Source of the DNA: Bicyclus anynana
Lineage: Eukaryota; Arthropoda; Insecta; Lepidoptera; Nymphalidae
Reading direction: 5' to 3'
DNA: 64,000 nt
Assembly: GCF_947172395.1 (NCBI RefSeq)
Contig: NC_069088.1
Coordinates: 1,753,501-1,817,500, forward strand
A program made the position numbers and the translations under genes. How positions within the stretch are numbered: the first letter of the stretch is position 1; each line of letters opens with the position of its first letter. Shown here piece by piece: positions 20,063 through 30,963 of this stretch. The notes under the pieces are model-generated. The model was not told the origin of the DNA. It saw only the letters and a program-made list of their open reading frames with translations, and did no database searches.

Positions 20063-20605
20063 CTGTTTTTTTTGTATATTTGTTACCTGATTACTCGAAG
20101 ACGCCTGGACCGATTTGAATAATTCTTTTTTTGTTTGAAAGAGTGGTCCCATTGTCACCATATCAGGATCTGATGATGGGATCCTGAACACACCATCGGG
20201 CTAGCACCACCTTCAAACTGATCATCAGTTAGAAAATAATATGACCTATAGAACTTCGTCGTTATCAACCGTCGTCTACTCTCAGAATGAGAGGGGTTAG
20301 GCCAATAGTTCACCACGCTGGCCCAATGCGGATTGGCAGACTTCACACACACAGAGAATTAAGAAAATTCTCTGGTGTGCAGGTTTCCTCACGATGTTTT
20401 TCCTTCACCGTTTGAAACACGTGATACATAATTTCTTAAAATGCACACAACTAAAAAGTTCCCACCCACAGCCTCCGGAATCGAAGGCAGAGGTCATTTC
20501 CACTGGGCTATCACGGCTCTCCTATATAAAATATAGAACTTAGTATGATGTTATTTTTTGCTTTTTAGTTTAGTCAGTATGTTTTTGAAGTCGGTTGAAT
20601 TTTTT
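20063..20605 (+). mobile_element. Family E copy, split by a SINE-B
   Basis: The left part (20063-20256) has TTTTTTGTATATTTGTTACC, GCCTGGACCGATTTGAATAA, GGATCTGATGATGGGATCC and ACCACCTTCAAACTGATCAT. The right part (20542-20605) has AGTATGATGTTATTTTTTGC and TTTTGAAGTCGGTTGAATT. Removing the SINE and one duplicated decamer joins the two parts in the order seen at 41919-42047. Confidence 0.8.
20257..20531 (-). mobile_element. SINE-B with 10-bp target-site duplication
   Basis: TATAGAACTT occurs immediately before (20247-20256) and after (20532-20541) the copy. The reverse strand carries the usual head GCCGTGATAGCCCAGTGG, although the B-box region is partly deleted, then CACGTGTTTCAAACGGTGAA, TCGTGAGGAAACCTGC and CCCCTCTCATTCTGAGA. 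Confidence 0.92.
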
Positions 20606-21349
20606 TTATTATTTTTTTTTTGTTTCGGCATTGTCACGCGTTGTTAGAACTAACGGCGCGGACAGTTGGCAGAGGTCATACAGCGGGCGTGAAACTATCG
20701 AAAAATCTATTTGCTTTGGCACCACTTCAGGGCTCATATTTTCTAACCTATGGCCTCAATTTACTTAGTAAAGTTTTTATGCTAATAGTTTATAAAATAC
20801 AAAAAAAACTAGTAGGTATTTAAATTTGAAATTTTATAATGTGTTTGTTTTTGTTAAAATTAAAGTTCATGTTGTTGATTTGTTGATTGTTATTGTTACA
20901 TGAAAATTTAAATATTTCAATATTTATTTGACGATACTCTGTCGGCTGATTAATTGATATCGATATATTTCGGACCCTTATTCCATGTTCTTTATATACA
21001 TAATTAACATATATACATAATTTAATATTATTTATATTAAATTTGATATGAGTTACCCTATTTTACGTGAATGCAATATAAAAACAAAGTGCTTTTATAC
21101 AAAACAAAGATCATCTTATCGAAGGACATGTACCTCATTATACTAGCCTTTGAGTCACAGTAAACACGAGATTGAGATGTATCGAATAATAATGCCCCAG
21201 TTCAAATGTATAAAAACATAACATAACCAAACTTTGTTAAGCAAATATAAGCGTCAGAGTTTAAATATAACCAAAGTCTTGGAATTACGAAAATAAAAGA
21301 TATACCATAATTTAGTTAAAAGTAGGTAATGAACCAGACCACCAGATGC
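20606..21349. other. No recognisable feature
   Basis: A 67-codon frame at 20620-20823 has no domain. The rest is AT-rich sequence. Confidence 0.4.
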
Positions 21350-21652
21350 TTCGTTATGAACCCATATTCGCGGCTCACTGCTGAGCTCGAGTCTCCTCTC
21401 TAAATGAGAGGCCTAATAGTCTACCACGTTGGCCCATTGCGGATTGGCAGAATTCACACACGCAGAGAATTAAGAAAATTATGTGATATGCAGGTTTCCT
21501 CATGTTTTCCTTCACCGTTTGAGACACGTGATATTTAATTTCTTAAAATGCACACAACAGAAATGTTAGAGGTGCTTGCTCCGGACCGGATTCGAACTCA
21601 CACCCTCCGAAATTGAAGGCAGAGGTCATATCCACTGGGCTATCAGTGACTC
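21350..21652 (-). mobile_element. SINE-B, near full length
   Basis: The plus strand has AACCCATATTCGCGGCTCAC, GAGCTCGAGTCTCCTC, TTGCGGATTGGCAG, TTCACCGTTTGAGACACGTG, CCGGACCGGATTCGAACTC and TATCCACTGGGCTATCA. Confidence 0.9.
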
Positions 21653-22079
21653 TACTCACCGGTTGTTTGGGCTCTCAATAACTCAACGGGAGAGCTGGAT
21701 TTTGAATGTGTTGGTACGAGAATTTTTATACCAAGTTATGTAGCGTTTTATACTCTGCTTGTTTAATTTTATAGAAATAAATCTTTCAAGCAATGGAAAA
21801 CAACAACAACTTACATAACCATTTTAAAAATACGCAATTCAAGTAAAACGCCAAAATTTCAATTCCTAAATTGCGCATGCGCATAGTGCATTTATAGAGT
21901 TCTTTGAGTTCTTTACATAAAATCAACAAAAAATTCAAAATTCTTAAAAGCTTACTAATCTTTTATAATAATATTAAAAGTTTTATAATAGTTATTGTCA
22001 GGAAAGCTTTACTATGATTATTTTTTTAAATAAGTACATTACAATATGTTACGAGTATATGGGAAATTTTATAATAGAA
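21653..22079. other. No recognisable feature
   Basis: No supported gene or repeat copy. Confidence 0.45.
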
Positions 22080-22084
22080 GTTTT

Positions 22085-22345
22085 GGAGCACCGACCCTCA
22101 TTGTAGCAGCGTGGTGGGTCGAAGCTCCATATTTCCTCTCTTATAAGAAGGGAGGCCTGACCATGTAGTGGCCTGTTAAAATAGGCTGAGAATGATAATA
22201 GAAGCTTATGATTCATATCATAAGCTTCTATTATCATTAAAATAAAGGAAGCCTGGTCTGACTTCATAGTCAGACCAGGCTTCCTTTCTTAAAGAAGATA
22301 GGATATGGAGCGTAGACCTACCATACTGCTTTGATACGATTTGGA
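22085..22345. repeat. Inverted pair of SINE-C tails with two nested perfect hairpins
   Basis: The left arm (TAGCAGCGTGGTGGGTCG.., AGGGAGGCCTGACC.., AATAGGCTGAGAATGATAAT) and the right arm read in reverse (GCAGTATGGTAGGTCT.., GGAAGCCTGGTCTGA..) derive from the same repeat. At the centre 22191-22212 pairs perfectly with 22217-22238 (22 bp, loop TCAT). The second hairpin has 22244-22263 pairing perfectly with 22268-22287 (20 bp, loop TCAT). Confidence 0.88.
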
Positions 22346-22349
22346 TACG

Positions 22350-22682
22350 AGTGTAGATCTTGGATTTGTTATATCAGCAGGTAACGTATTTCATCCCAGC
22401 CCTGCTCTGTACCGCGTCTCTTTGTCAAATCGCGCGACGGCAGCGCAAACATGAACATTCAAAGGGAACAGAAAGTTTACGGACCGTAGCGAAGGTAAGC
22501 TAAGATCAAAGCTCCGAAAGAGGGATATTTGTTTTTTAATACAAATAAACAAGAATTTGAATTTAGAACTCTCTTACACACTGTTGAACAACTGTGTTGC
22601 CAGTGAGAAATTGCTCAGTTAGACAGATTTCAGATACGAGGAGGTTCTCATCTTTGAGAAACAAACTAAGAAAAATCAATTT
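22350..22682. other. No recognisable feature
   Basis: No supported gene or repeat copy. Confidence 0.4.
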
Positions 22683-22905
22683 TGGCTGGTGGGAGGTTTC
22701 GGCCGTGGCTAGTTACCACCCTGCTGGCAAAGATGTACCGCCAAGCGATTTAGCGTTAGGGTACGATGTCGTGTAGAAACCGAAATGGGTGTGGACTTTC
22801 ATCCTACGCCTAACAAGTTACACCACTTCCATCTTATATGGCATCATCATTTACCAGGTGAAATTGCAGTCAAGGTCTAACTTGTGAAGAATAATAATAA
22901 GAAAT
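22683..22905 (+). mobile_element. SINE-A body, head missing
   Basis: GGCTGGTGGGAGGTTTCGGC, TGTACCGCCAAGCGATTTAG, GTCGTGTAGAAACCGAAATG and TTTACCAGGTGAAATTGCAG align with the complete copy at 44070. The tRNA-like head is absent. Confidence 0.88.
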
Positions 22906-23204
22906 CTTAATTATTTCCAATATTCTATATATAATATCACTTTAATATTATTTATTTTGTAATTAAATCTAATCTATTAAGACCGCTCCACACTACACTC
23001 CAGGTAATTGCCCTAGATTGTATAATAATATACAATAACGTAATGAGCACACACTCGAGCCGAGCCCGCGCCTAATTAATCGCCTAAACGATGCACGTGT
23101 ACCACGCCTTATGTGCTAAGGTTCCTGATATAATTAATACTAAGCGATACATACTTGTATATTACGATATATACTCGTATATATGTTAATATTCAAGCGC
23201 ATAC
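22906..23204. other. No recognisable feature
   Basis: AT-rich. No supported gene or repeat copy. Confidence 0.4.
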
Positions 23205-23205
23205 A

Positions 23206-23558
23206 CTATTCATCATCTTCATAATCATATATGCCAATGGTCCACTGCAGGGCATAATAGGCCTCTTGTAAGGACTTCCAAACATAACGATCCTGAATCG
23301 TCAGCACAGCCCATCTAGTGAGGGGTCGACCGACACAGCGCTTTGTAATGCTAGGTTGCCATTCCAGCACCTTGGGACACCAACGTCGGTTTTTCGAACT
23401 GTGTGCCCCGCGCATTGCCTCTACAGACTTACGACTCGTTGAGCTATATCAGTGACTTTGGTTCTTCTGCGTATCTTCTCATTTCTGATTCGTATGCCTT
23501 CTTATGAGACCCATAGTAGCGACCAAGTCTCGGAACCATCAAAGGTCATCCATCACTC
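23206..23558 (-). pseudogene. RTE-type LINE C-terminal fragment
   Basis: The reverse strand reads RRWCPKVLEWQPSITKRC, VGRPLTRW and DRYVWKSLQEAYY followed by acidic residues from an ATG-rich tail (TCATCATC on +, 23210). The DDIKRVAGIRWMQ segment is deleted. The upstream part extends to GGTCGCTACTATGGGTCTC-like sequence near 23510-23540. Confidence 0.85.
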
Positions 23559-23569
23559 CTTTGCGCTGC

Positions 23570-23723
23570 GGTTACTGAAGCGATTCGGCTGAAATTTGGA
23601 ATGCAAATAGATTTTACTCTGGATTAACACATAGGCGAATAAATATAAAATAAAAAATCCCTGGTTCCCGCGGGATTTGTAACTGAATTTGAAAACGCGG
23701 TTAAAGTCGCGGACGACCGCTAG
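23570..23723 (+). mobile_element. Helitron 3' part
   Basis: GCTGAAATTTGGAATGCAAA, CTCTGGATTAACACATAGGC and CGCGGTTAAAGTCGCGGACG lead to a CCGCTAG/T end. The 5' TC end is missing. Confidence 0.75.
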
Positions 23724-24048
23724 TTTACCATAAAATTAATTTTATTAGAACTACCTCCACTAAGACTGCATTGATATAGTATAAATTGGCTGTTCCTTAA
23801 TTACCTTACTTAGATGCCGCTACTAGCAGTCTTAGCAACACCGTGTGTTATAACAAGCTTGGAATTTCAAGTGTCTGCGTGAAATTAGTTATTTAGTTAA
23901 TTCCCCGCTAGTTATTACATAGATTAAATAACTTTCAAGTAAGTTCTCTCACATACTTGCATACATAAACTGCAATGTAAATACAAGTTTAAAAGGATTA
24001 GAATAAAAATATCCATCGATTATTGTAATTATTTAAGTAATTAAAATG
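23724..24048. other. No recognisable feature
   Basis: AT-rich. No supported gene or repeat copy. Confidence 0.4.
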
Positions 24049-24310
24049 CCTCTTTTCAACCAAATTCAAAAAAAGAAGGTTAGGAGGTTCTCAATTTAAA
24101 GAGTATAGTTTTTTAATGTTTCTTACCTCATAACTTCGACATTTATTAACCAATTTTGAAAATTCTTTTTTCGTTAGATAGAGGAGTATAGATACTCTTA
24201 CTTCCAGATTATTCCCATTTCGTGGTTTAGTAATTTTATGTTAAAATCAAAGTAACTGAAATACGTCTTTGGAGTCGGTGCCACAGACAGACATTTCAAA
24301 CCTATAACAG
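24049..24310 (+). repeat. Family E 5' region
   Basis: CTTTTCAACCAAATTCAAAA, GGAGGTTCTCAATTTAAAG, TTTCTTACCTCATAACTTCG and CCAATTTTGAAAATTC follow the order seen in other E copies, with many substitutions. Confidence 0.55.
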
Positions 24311-24983
24311 GCCTGTTTTTGCGTCGTAGGTTAAAAAGAGTACATATTTAACACGCCCCAAAGAAGCGTGTGCGAAAAGTATCAAACAAAATAGAATGGA
24401 AGGCAATCACAAGAATTCCCCAAGCTCATGCGTTAGGATCGCTCGGATAACAGATAACTCGAGCACCGGATTAGTGTCGCCACTAAATACTGATTACAGT
24501 GACATCCCCCCTCCGCTCACCCCCGCCCGTCGCACGGACCACTGAATAAAGATTAAGATTGCTTAATTTATACGCTTCTACTATTTATGGGTTATGTGTA
24601 GCAGTTTGACAGAGATAAGTGTGCGACATTGCGAGATGTATTCGAATAGTGGTTGTAAAATGCTTGCTTCTGTATCAACTACTTTTTTTTTTACGTGGGG
24701 AAATCTTCATGGATACCTTCTCGCCACGGGGAGGCAAGAAGGTTATGTCGGACTTTAACCGACTAAAAACCCACGGTGTTCCGACTCGCCGCCTGATGAC
24801 TGAGCCACGGGAACATTTCGTAAACTACCGCAATTTCTATATTAACTACTGGGTTATTTGCTAACTAGTTGGCTATTACGAGTAAATCTGGAAGATGGGC
24901 ATGCTGAGAGATGCACAGACGGAAGAAAAGACGATGGATGGAAGTATTGAAAGCACAGATGGGCGCTAAAATCTTATAAGAAA
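24311..24983. other. Unclassified, including a possible dispersed repeat
   Basis: TTACGTGGGGAAATCTTCAT through CTGAGCCACGGGAAC (about 24690-24810) looks like a dispersed-repeat block, but no second copy exists in this window. A C-rich stretch lies at about 24505-24535. Confidence 0.35.
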
Positions 24984-25190
24984 TCCTACTAATATTATAA
25001 ACGCGAAATGTATGGATGTTTGCATAGATGTCTGTATAGATGATTGTTTGGGTGTTTGTTACTCTTTAACGCCTTAACTACTGGCTGAAATTATGTGTAT
25101 CCATAGTATAAAATACTCCAAAAGCCATAGTTCCCGAGGGATTTGTGAAAAACTAAATTCCACACGGACGAAATCGCGGGCGTCCGCTAG
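24984..25190 (+). mobile_element. Complete non-autonomous Helitron
   Basis: It starts A/TCCTACTAATATTATAAAC and ends ACGGACGAAATCGCGGGCGT then CCGCTAG/T. The near-palindrome at the end plus CTAG, the TC start and the A-T target are the Helitron hallmarks. About 207 bp with no coding capacity. Confidence 0.88.
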
Positions 25191-25207
25191 TAAGAAATAA
25201 GAAAACA

Positions 25208-25590
25208 TAGAGACAAACATTTGTACAGTGAATGAGAGTTACGGGAACCGTTCTCGGGAAGCTAGCTAACAAAATATTCGCACGTCGTGAGTGCGAACTT
25301 AATGCGTTATTTGCGAATGTTGCCGTGAGCGGTAGTTGAATCGTGCGTAAAAACACTTTTTTTTCTTTTTTTTTTAAAGTAGTAGTAAAAATTTGAGCAG
25401 CGAAGTAAATGGTCACTAAAATTTAAAGAGAAAACAAATCATACAGTGAACGGGAGTCGCGGGAGTCATGGACGGGAAGTTAGTGCTAATAAAGATTTCG
25501 CGCGTCGCGAGCGCGGAACTTGCCGTGATTTGTGCGAATGTTACCACGCGGATGCGAGAACTTGCGTAATCACTCTTACTACATTTTTAA
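25208..25590. repeat. Diverged direct duplication (~165 bp x 2)
   Basis: Unit 1 (about 25208-25372) and unit 2 (about 25430-25590) share, in order, AACA then ACAGTGAA(T/C)G(A/G)GAGT, CGGGA(A/C), GGGAAG(C/T)TAG, CGTCG(T/C)GAG, TGCCGTGA and TGCGAATGTT. No coding potential consistent across both. Confidence 0.65.
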
Positions 25591-25599
25591 TAACGGCCA

Positions 25600-26196
25600 T
25601 TAAAGTCAACTCCGTTCAAGCAATTAGGGCTTAATGAAGAGAAATACAATAATTAAATTATTCTAATATAAGCTAAGTTTTGTATTATAGTGGGACATTT
25701 TAGCAGTGGCTATTTAGGTAGCAGTTAAAGATTGTAACTAGTAGAACTCTTGTACAGCTCATCCGGGGATATACTATGCTTTGTTTATTTCTGTGTATTG
25801 CTGTGTTTCGGTCTAAAGAGTAGGTATAACCCGTGCATATTAACTTGACACCTGGCTACCAAACACAACCAGCCAGTGAAATTATAGGCACATGCAGCTT
25901 ACATTTGCATAACATAAATTAAGCGCATTGTAAAAAAGGGGTCCTGTAAAATAATTTTCGGTTATTGACGATGGGTTAACGTTTAACATCTGCAGGTGTA
26001 GGATCTCTTTCTCTCTTTTTGGTCCTAAAACAACGAAAGAAGCATAAACATCGCTTTCTCTTTCGTATCTCTTTCCATTGTGGTAGTACAAAAGATCTTA
26101 TCGATCTACAAACAAAATTATCTCGTTATCTTAATTAGGCTTACAGGGGCTTTTTCAGTAAAGACTAGACCTTCAAGTGTTACTAAAAAAATACCA
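25600..26196. other. No recognisable feature
   Basis: No supported gene or repeat copy. Confidence 0.4.
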
Positions 26197-26600
26197 AATG
26201 TTATCGCCGCATTGGCCGCTTTTAAATTTACCTGTTTTTGATAAATAGTGTAGGAAATAGTAGTCTGTGACGAATATGACGTCGCTCGATCTCGTGTTGG
26301 CTTCAGTGTGCTCGTGGCGTTCGAGTCATCCACATCTCTAGTTGTGTAATTCTTTATGGGTTACCTGGGATAGGCGGGGAGAGTGGCTTGAGTGGAAAAG
26401 GGGAGTGTTAGTCGACTATCAAAGGATCCTTTAACCCTACACACATCGTTCACAAGTGCGTGACTCCGCTCAAGGTCATTCTCTGTCATTCTAGGGTCTT
26501 ATTTTGGTTACAGTTTGATTTGTTAATTAAGTTGTCCTGACAAGTGTTGTGAATCATAACCTTTGTTCGACATTAGTTTTCTTATTTTTGTAATCACCTT
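26197..26600 (+). repeat. Dispersed repeat family F, copy 1
   Basis: It begins GTTATCGCCGCATTG and ends GTAATCACCTTTGAGTC. Shared with the copy at 35954: TTGTGTAATTCTTTATGGGT, GGGATAGGCGGGGAG, CCCTACACACA then CGTTCACAAGTGCGTGAC, and AAGTTGTCCTGACAAGTGTT. It also contains ATAAATAGTGTAGGAAATAG, shared with the reversed copy at 48905. The type is unknown; it could be an LTR or a LINE 5' region. Confidence 0.75.
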
Positions 26601-27230
26601 TGAGTCCTATTATACAAAATAATTTTAATTACCAATTTTTAATTACCAACTTAACCAAATTCATCTCGAAGAACTTTAATACAAGATCGTAATAACTATC
26701 TAAGTTACAGGATAAATTGTCTTAATTTTTATTATCCTCTAAGATTACCATCATCCTTCATGCCCTGGAGTGTACACCATTCATTCCTGAAAAGCGGAAG
26801 GCCAATAACAGTATATCATACCCCCTTGTGGTTGCCACTATTTTAAAACTAGTAACATCTCAAATGCAAAAACAACTTTGCGATTTTGAACTTTACATAA
26901 AAAACAATAAAAACAAAATTCCCCTGAGTTGTTGGATATACTTATGACCTTCTTAACCAGGTTAGCTGGGTAGGCAGTATACGGAATGTACTTGGGAGTG
27001 AAACATTGTTGATGACTCCATATTTATTAGGAGTTACGATATACTGCGATATTGTTTTAGGCATCGGCCATAAATTTAAAGTAGTTCGTGATCTACGTAA
27101 CCGTCTTCGTTGAGATTTTCCATCTTGGCAAGTAATGTTATAGATTTGCGAAGTGATAATACATTTCTTTGTAAGTATTGAAATGTATAAATGTTCCACA
27201 TAATATATTAAGTTATAAATTATTTATTTA
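26601..27230. other. No recognisable feature
   Basis: No supported gene or repeat copy. Confidence 0.4.
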
Positions 27231-27503
27231 TTTACATTTTGACTACAATCTTACCTGATGTTAAGTGATGATGCTATCTAAGATGGAATCGGGGTAGCAT
27301 TTTAGGAGTTCGATGAAAATCCGAACTCCTTTCGGCTTCCTACGTCTTTGCCGGTAGGGTGCTAACCAAAGTGCTAACTGTCCTCGTCCGAAGCTCCCCA
27401 CCAGACAGACCTGAAAAACTTTAATCGGCCCCGCCGCGAATCGAACCCAGGACCTTCGTCTTGTTAATCCACTGCGCATACCACTGTATCACGGAGGCCT
27501 TTA
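27231..27503 (-). mobile_element. SINE-A, near full length, diverged
   Basis: The plus strand has CTTACCTGATGTTAAGTGAT, GATGAAAATCCGAACTCC, CGTCTTTGCCGGTAGGGTG, GAATCGAACCCAGGACCTTC and ACTGTATCACGGAGGCC. Part of the central body is deleted. Confidence 0.85.
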
Positions 27504-27607
27504 AAACATATTCAGTGTGTTTGATAATATTTAATTGTTGATATCCTAATATTAGGCAAGATGCTATCAGGCTAACTATGAAGAGGTACAACTTAAGGTC
27601 GCAATTG

Positions 27608-27744
27608 ACGGTCAATTATTCTCACGTTTCTGAAAAGCAAACGGCAGTACCCACGTGGCATACTATTCAAGTAATGCACGCAGTGACCAACACACGATCA
27701 GTTATAGTTGTGGGTGCTACAGAAACGTGAGAATAATTGACCGT
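27608..27744. repeat. Perfect 25-bp inverted repeat with 87-nt spacer
   Basis: 27608-27632 (ACGGTCAATTATTCTCACGT..) is the exact reverse complement of 27720-27744. The spacer has no recognised content. Confidence 0.95.
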
Positions 27745-27782
27745 TTGTGGCTAGCGTTATTTTACATCTCTGACTGCTTTTT

Positions 27783-27897
27783 ACGCAACATCGTACCGGA
27801 ACGTATTGAGATTCGTTCGTTTAAATATACATCTACACTAGTGAAGTAACTAGCCACGGCCGAAATGTACCACCACCTAAACCAGACCTGAGTTTCT
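27783..27897 (-). repeat. SINE-A middle fragment
   Basis: ACATCGTACCGGAACG, then an unrelated AT-rich stretch, then AACTAGCCACGGCCGAAATG and ACCAGACCTGAG are reversed SINE-A body blocks. Confidence 0.65.
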
Positions 27898-27920
27898 AAA
27901 TTATTACTCCAAAGTTCCAA

Positions 27921-28033
27921 TTCAATTCGCATTGGGCCAGCGTGGTGGACAATTGGCCTAACCCCTGTAATTCTGAGAGAAGACTCGAGCTCAGCAGTGA
28001 GCCGAATATGGGTTGATAATAATAATGATGATG
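27921..28033 (+). repeat. SINE-B 3' fragment with ATG-type tail
   Basis: GCATTGGGCCAGCGTGGTGG, CTAACCCCTGTAATTCTGAG, CAGCAGTGAGCCGAATATGG and TTGATAATAATAATGATGAT: 3' half of SINE-B with a well-preserved tail. Confidence 0.88.
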
Positions 28034-28054
28034 ACCATAAAGTTGATCCGAGGA

Positions 28055-28330
28055 TTCTTTCTTTTTTTTATTTATTTGGTTAACCAACAACCTTACATTT
28101 TTTACAAGCTATATAATATTTTAATAACATAGGTAACAAGGCTAATGCAAAAATGTTCGGCCACTTATAGGTAAACACTACATGCTCTAAATAATAAGAT
28201 TATCTTTATAATTATAATACTAATTAAAGTTAAACAGTTTTACAGCTATACATAGGTAAAAGAATATAGATACAAATTTAAAAGAAAAAACCGCATGCAT
28301 TGAAATACGAGTACATTTAAGTGAACAAAA
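28055..28330 (-). mobile_element. Possible LINE 3'-end fragment
   Basis: The reverse strand ends AAGGTTGTTGGTTAACC then AAATAAATAAA. The simple A-rich tail suggests a retroelement 3' end. No coding sequence is visible. Confidence 0.3.
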
Positions 28331-28539
28331 ACATGTCAAAATATATATTAAATTAAAATGTAATAGGACTAAAATAGATTATTAGCTACACGCATTTCCT
28401 TTTTGAAATTGAAATTTTTGAAAATTTCGAACCCGAAATCTGTCGGTTAAAGATCCAGGCAATTCCAACTGCGACGTCAATATCTTTTCACGACTATAAT
28501 TAACCTCGATTTTAGTTTTTGTGTCATTCAGATAGGACA

Positions 28540-28624
28540 TAAGGAAATGACAAAGAATTTATCGGTAAATTTCAAATGCTATACAGAAATATTCTACGCG
28601 GACGAAGTCGTGGGCGTTTGCTAG
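28540..28624 (+). mobile_element. Helitron 3'-end fragment
   Basis: ACGCGGACGAAGTCGTGGGC followed by GTTTGCTAG/T is a terminal hairpin with CTAG. Upstream is diverged. Confidence 0.7.
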
Positions 28625-30708
28625 TCTTTAATATGTAACTCACTATGCAGCCCCTGAGGATCTCATGTATATTGAGTGACTTATTAATAAACATTGCGTG
28701 AATTTTCCACTTGCGATGTAGTGACGGGCTCTTGAGTGCTTAAGAGCGTATAATTACTTCACTATCGTATAATTTTATAGGCATATTTAAGGAAGAGGAA
28801 AGCAATTGATTGGGATAATGTGCGTACACTATTATACACGTTCCAGGAGTAAAATTCAAGTACCTGTAGCTTGTAGGTACTTTTGTAAAAACATAACTTT
28901 TAAGGGGACACTAATATAAAATATTATTTACGAATAGCTAACGATGTTAAGACAATCTACAAATCCAATATTTTTAACACACAATTCAAAAATACATCGC
29001 ACCTTTAGAATACAAAAAATCAAGTTTTTGGAAAACAGCAAATATAGATTCGTAGGTCACGACATTTTAAAGAAAATTGACGGCAATTGGATATTGTTTA
29101 ATCATAAATATTTTTTTAAAAATATTGCACATCATATTGTACATAAAGTAAATTAAAAAATAATAATTTATTATTAAATATTTCTATTATTTTTTTAATT
29201 TGCAGCAATTTAGGTTTCTAATACAAAATAAAATACACATATTTTTAAAAAGAGCTTTTTTGGTTAGGTCTCACTAATTCTGAAAATTTTGACGAAACCG
29301 CGTATCATTTCATAATAAGTCTGCATAATACAACATTTGGTATTTAATTAACGGACACTTTCGTGTCTTAAAATAGACCCAACATGCATCAGGTATTTAC
29401 GTTAATGAAAAACATTACACTTATTCACCTTATGTTTAGTATTATTTGGTCGCAATTCGAATTGGTTCTTCACGCAGCAACTTGGATTTGGAGCTACCAA
29501 AAATTTTGGATTTGGTGTTTTGGATTGCATGCGTTGTTACTTGCATGTACAGTTAATACCTTTAAATTTCGAGATAAATTAACTAACTCCTATTCGAAAT
29601 TATCGCTATTGAGTTTTCATCTGAGTTTCTAGTCAGCTCCTCTCAGTTCGAAACGGTAGTAGAGTTATCACTAATTTTGACTTTTCAAAAGTAAATTAAG
29701 CTTTTAGGTTTTCCAAGTAGAAGTCTGACTTCCGAACTGGTTACGGTGTCACAACAGACTTGAAATAAACGAGTTTGAATTAGGAATTTAATGAATTAAC
29801 AGTAAATATAAATAGTAGTAAAACAAATTTGGTCCTGTATATACTCGTACGTCTAGTATGACGAACAAACATGGAGTACGTGTCAGACAATGTTTGCTAC
29901 CGTCCAACGACCGTACCGAATACTACATTTACCAAACATTGAATTAGCATATCGCATCTATTTGTACACTACACAACAACACTATTATTATGCAGCCAAA
30001 ATTATTTATTAATTCAATTATATTACGGACTAAATTCGCGTGCACACATTTATATCGGGGACCGGGTGTATCATGCGTGCGTATCATTCGATTATCCCCG
30101 CTGGGATTATAACCTCACATTCGATGGACTTTGACTGTCACGAAATGTTTGCGAATAGTTATTGTTCGGAAAATTGAAACGATTCCGCGCGAAAGCGAGG
30201 TATTTTAGCTCCATCTATTTTCGAATGCAATCTATTTCGCTATTGCAATATGATGAAGCTTTATTGTTGTTTAAACTGTTTCCATCCGCGTGATTGTCGT
30301 TTATAATTATAAATTCTCGATTAAGTGTTTTACCAGAATTCTCTTCTGGATTTTCGTTTAATATTGTGGGAGCTTTCGTACCCTTTATTACGTCTACTTT
30401 ATGATGTTATCCTGACACTGTGCCTCTAACCTCCTCGAATTCCTACAGAAAAAATATTATATAAGTTTCACCTATATGTCTTAATTATTGTCCTACTTTC
30501 GTAATATTTTTGTAAAAAGGCGACCCTTATTGAAAATAGATTTATTATATTTTTCATTTCCGTTATTATAAGATATCTTCATAAATTACAACAATCTTCA
30601 TTGAAAGTGATTACAATGCTAGCACGTTGAGCTCTCAACAGTTAGGGCTAACATTGTATTGTTTTATATTGAATACTAGTTACCCTAGGAAGATATGCCT
30701 AATTATTA
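28625..30708. other. Mostly unique AT-rich DNA
   Basis: Two frames of 70 and 82 codons (28944-29156 and 29384-29632) lack recognisable domains and sit in AT-rich sequence. A weak LINE-like 3' block (CTTCCGAACTGGTT..ACTTGAAATAAACGAG) lies at about 29725-29775. A less AT-rich region at about 30020-30330 shows no repeat similarity. Confidence 0.4.
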
Positions 30709-30963
30709 TCACATCAACATCATATCAGCCGATGGACGTCCAGGACATAGGCCTTTTGTATGGACTTCCAAACGTCAGTCCACCTGGTGGGGGGTTGGCC
30801 AACACTGCGCTTACTAGTTCGGGGTCTCCATTCCAGCACTTTGGGACCCAACGTCCATCGACTCTTCGAACTATGTGCCCCGCCATTGCCACTTCAGCTT
30901 CGCAACTCGTTGAGCTATGTCGGTGACTTTGGTTCTTCTGCGGATCTCCTCATTTCTGATTCT
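30709..30963 (-). pseudogene. RTE-type LINE 3' fragment
   Basis: The plus strand has CATATCAGCCGATGGACGTC, GGACATAGGCCTTTTGTATG, CAGTCCACCTGGTGGGGGGT, CATTCCAGCACTTTGGGACC and CGCAACTCGTTGAGCTATGT. The segment covering RVAGIRWMQ is deleted relative to the copy at 41279. Confidence 0.88.

Noticed and set aside
27421..27849. Frames of 64-72 codons
   Set aside because: They cross SINE-A remnants and the 25-bp inverted repeat, with no domain or conservation.
29384..29632. 82-codon tryptophan-rich frame, possible membrane protein
   Set aside because: Isolated in AT-rich DNA with no recognisable family.
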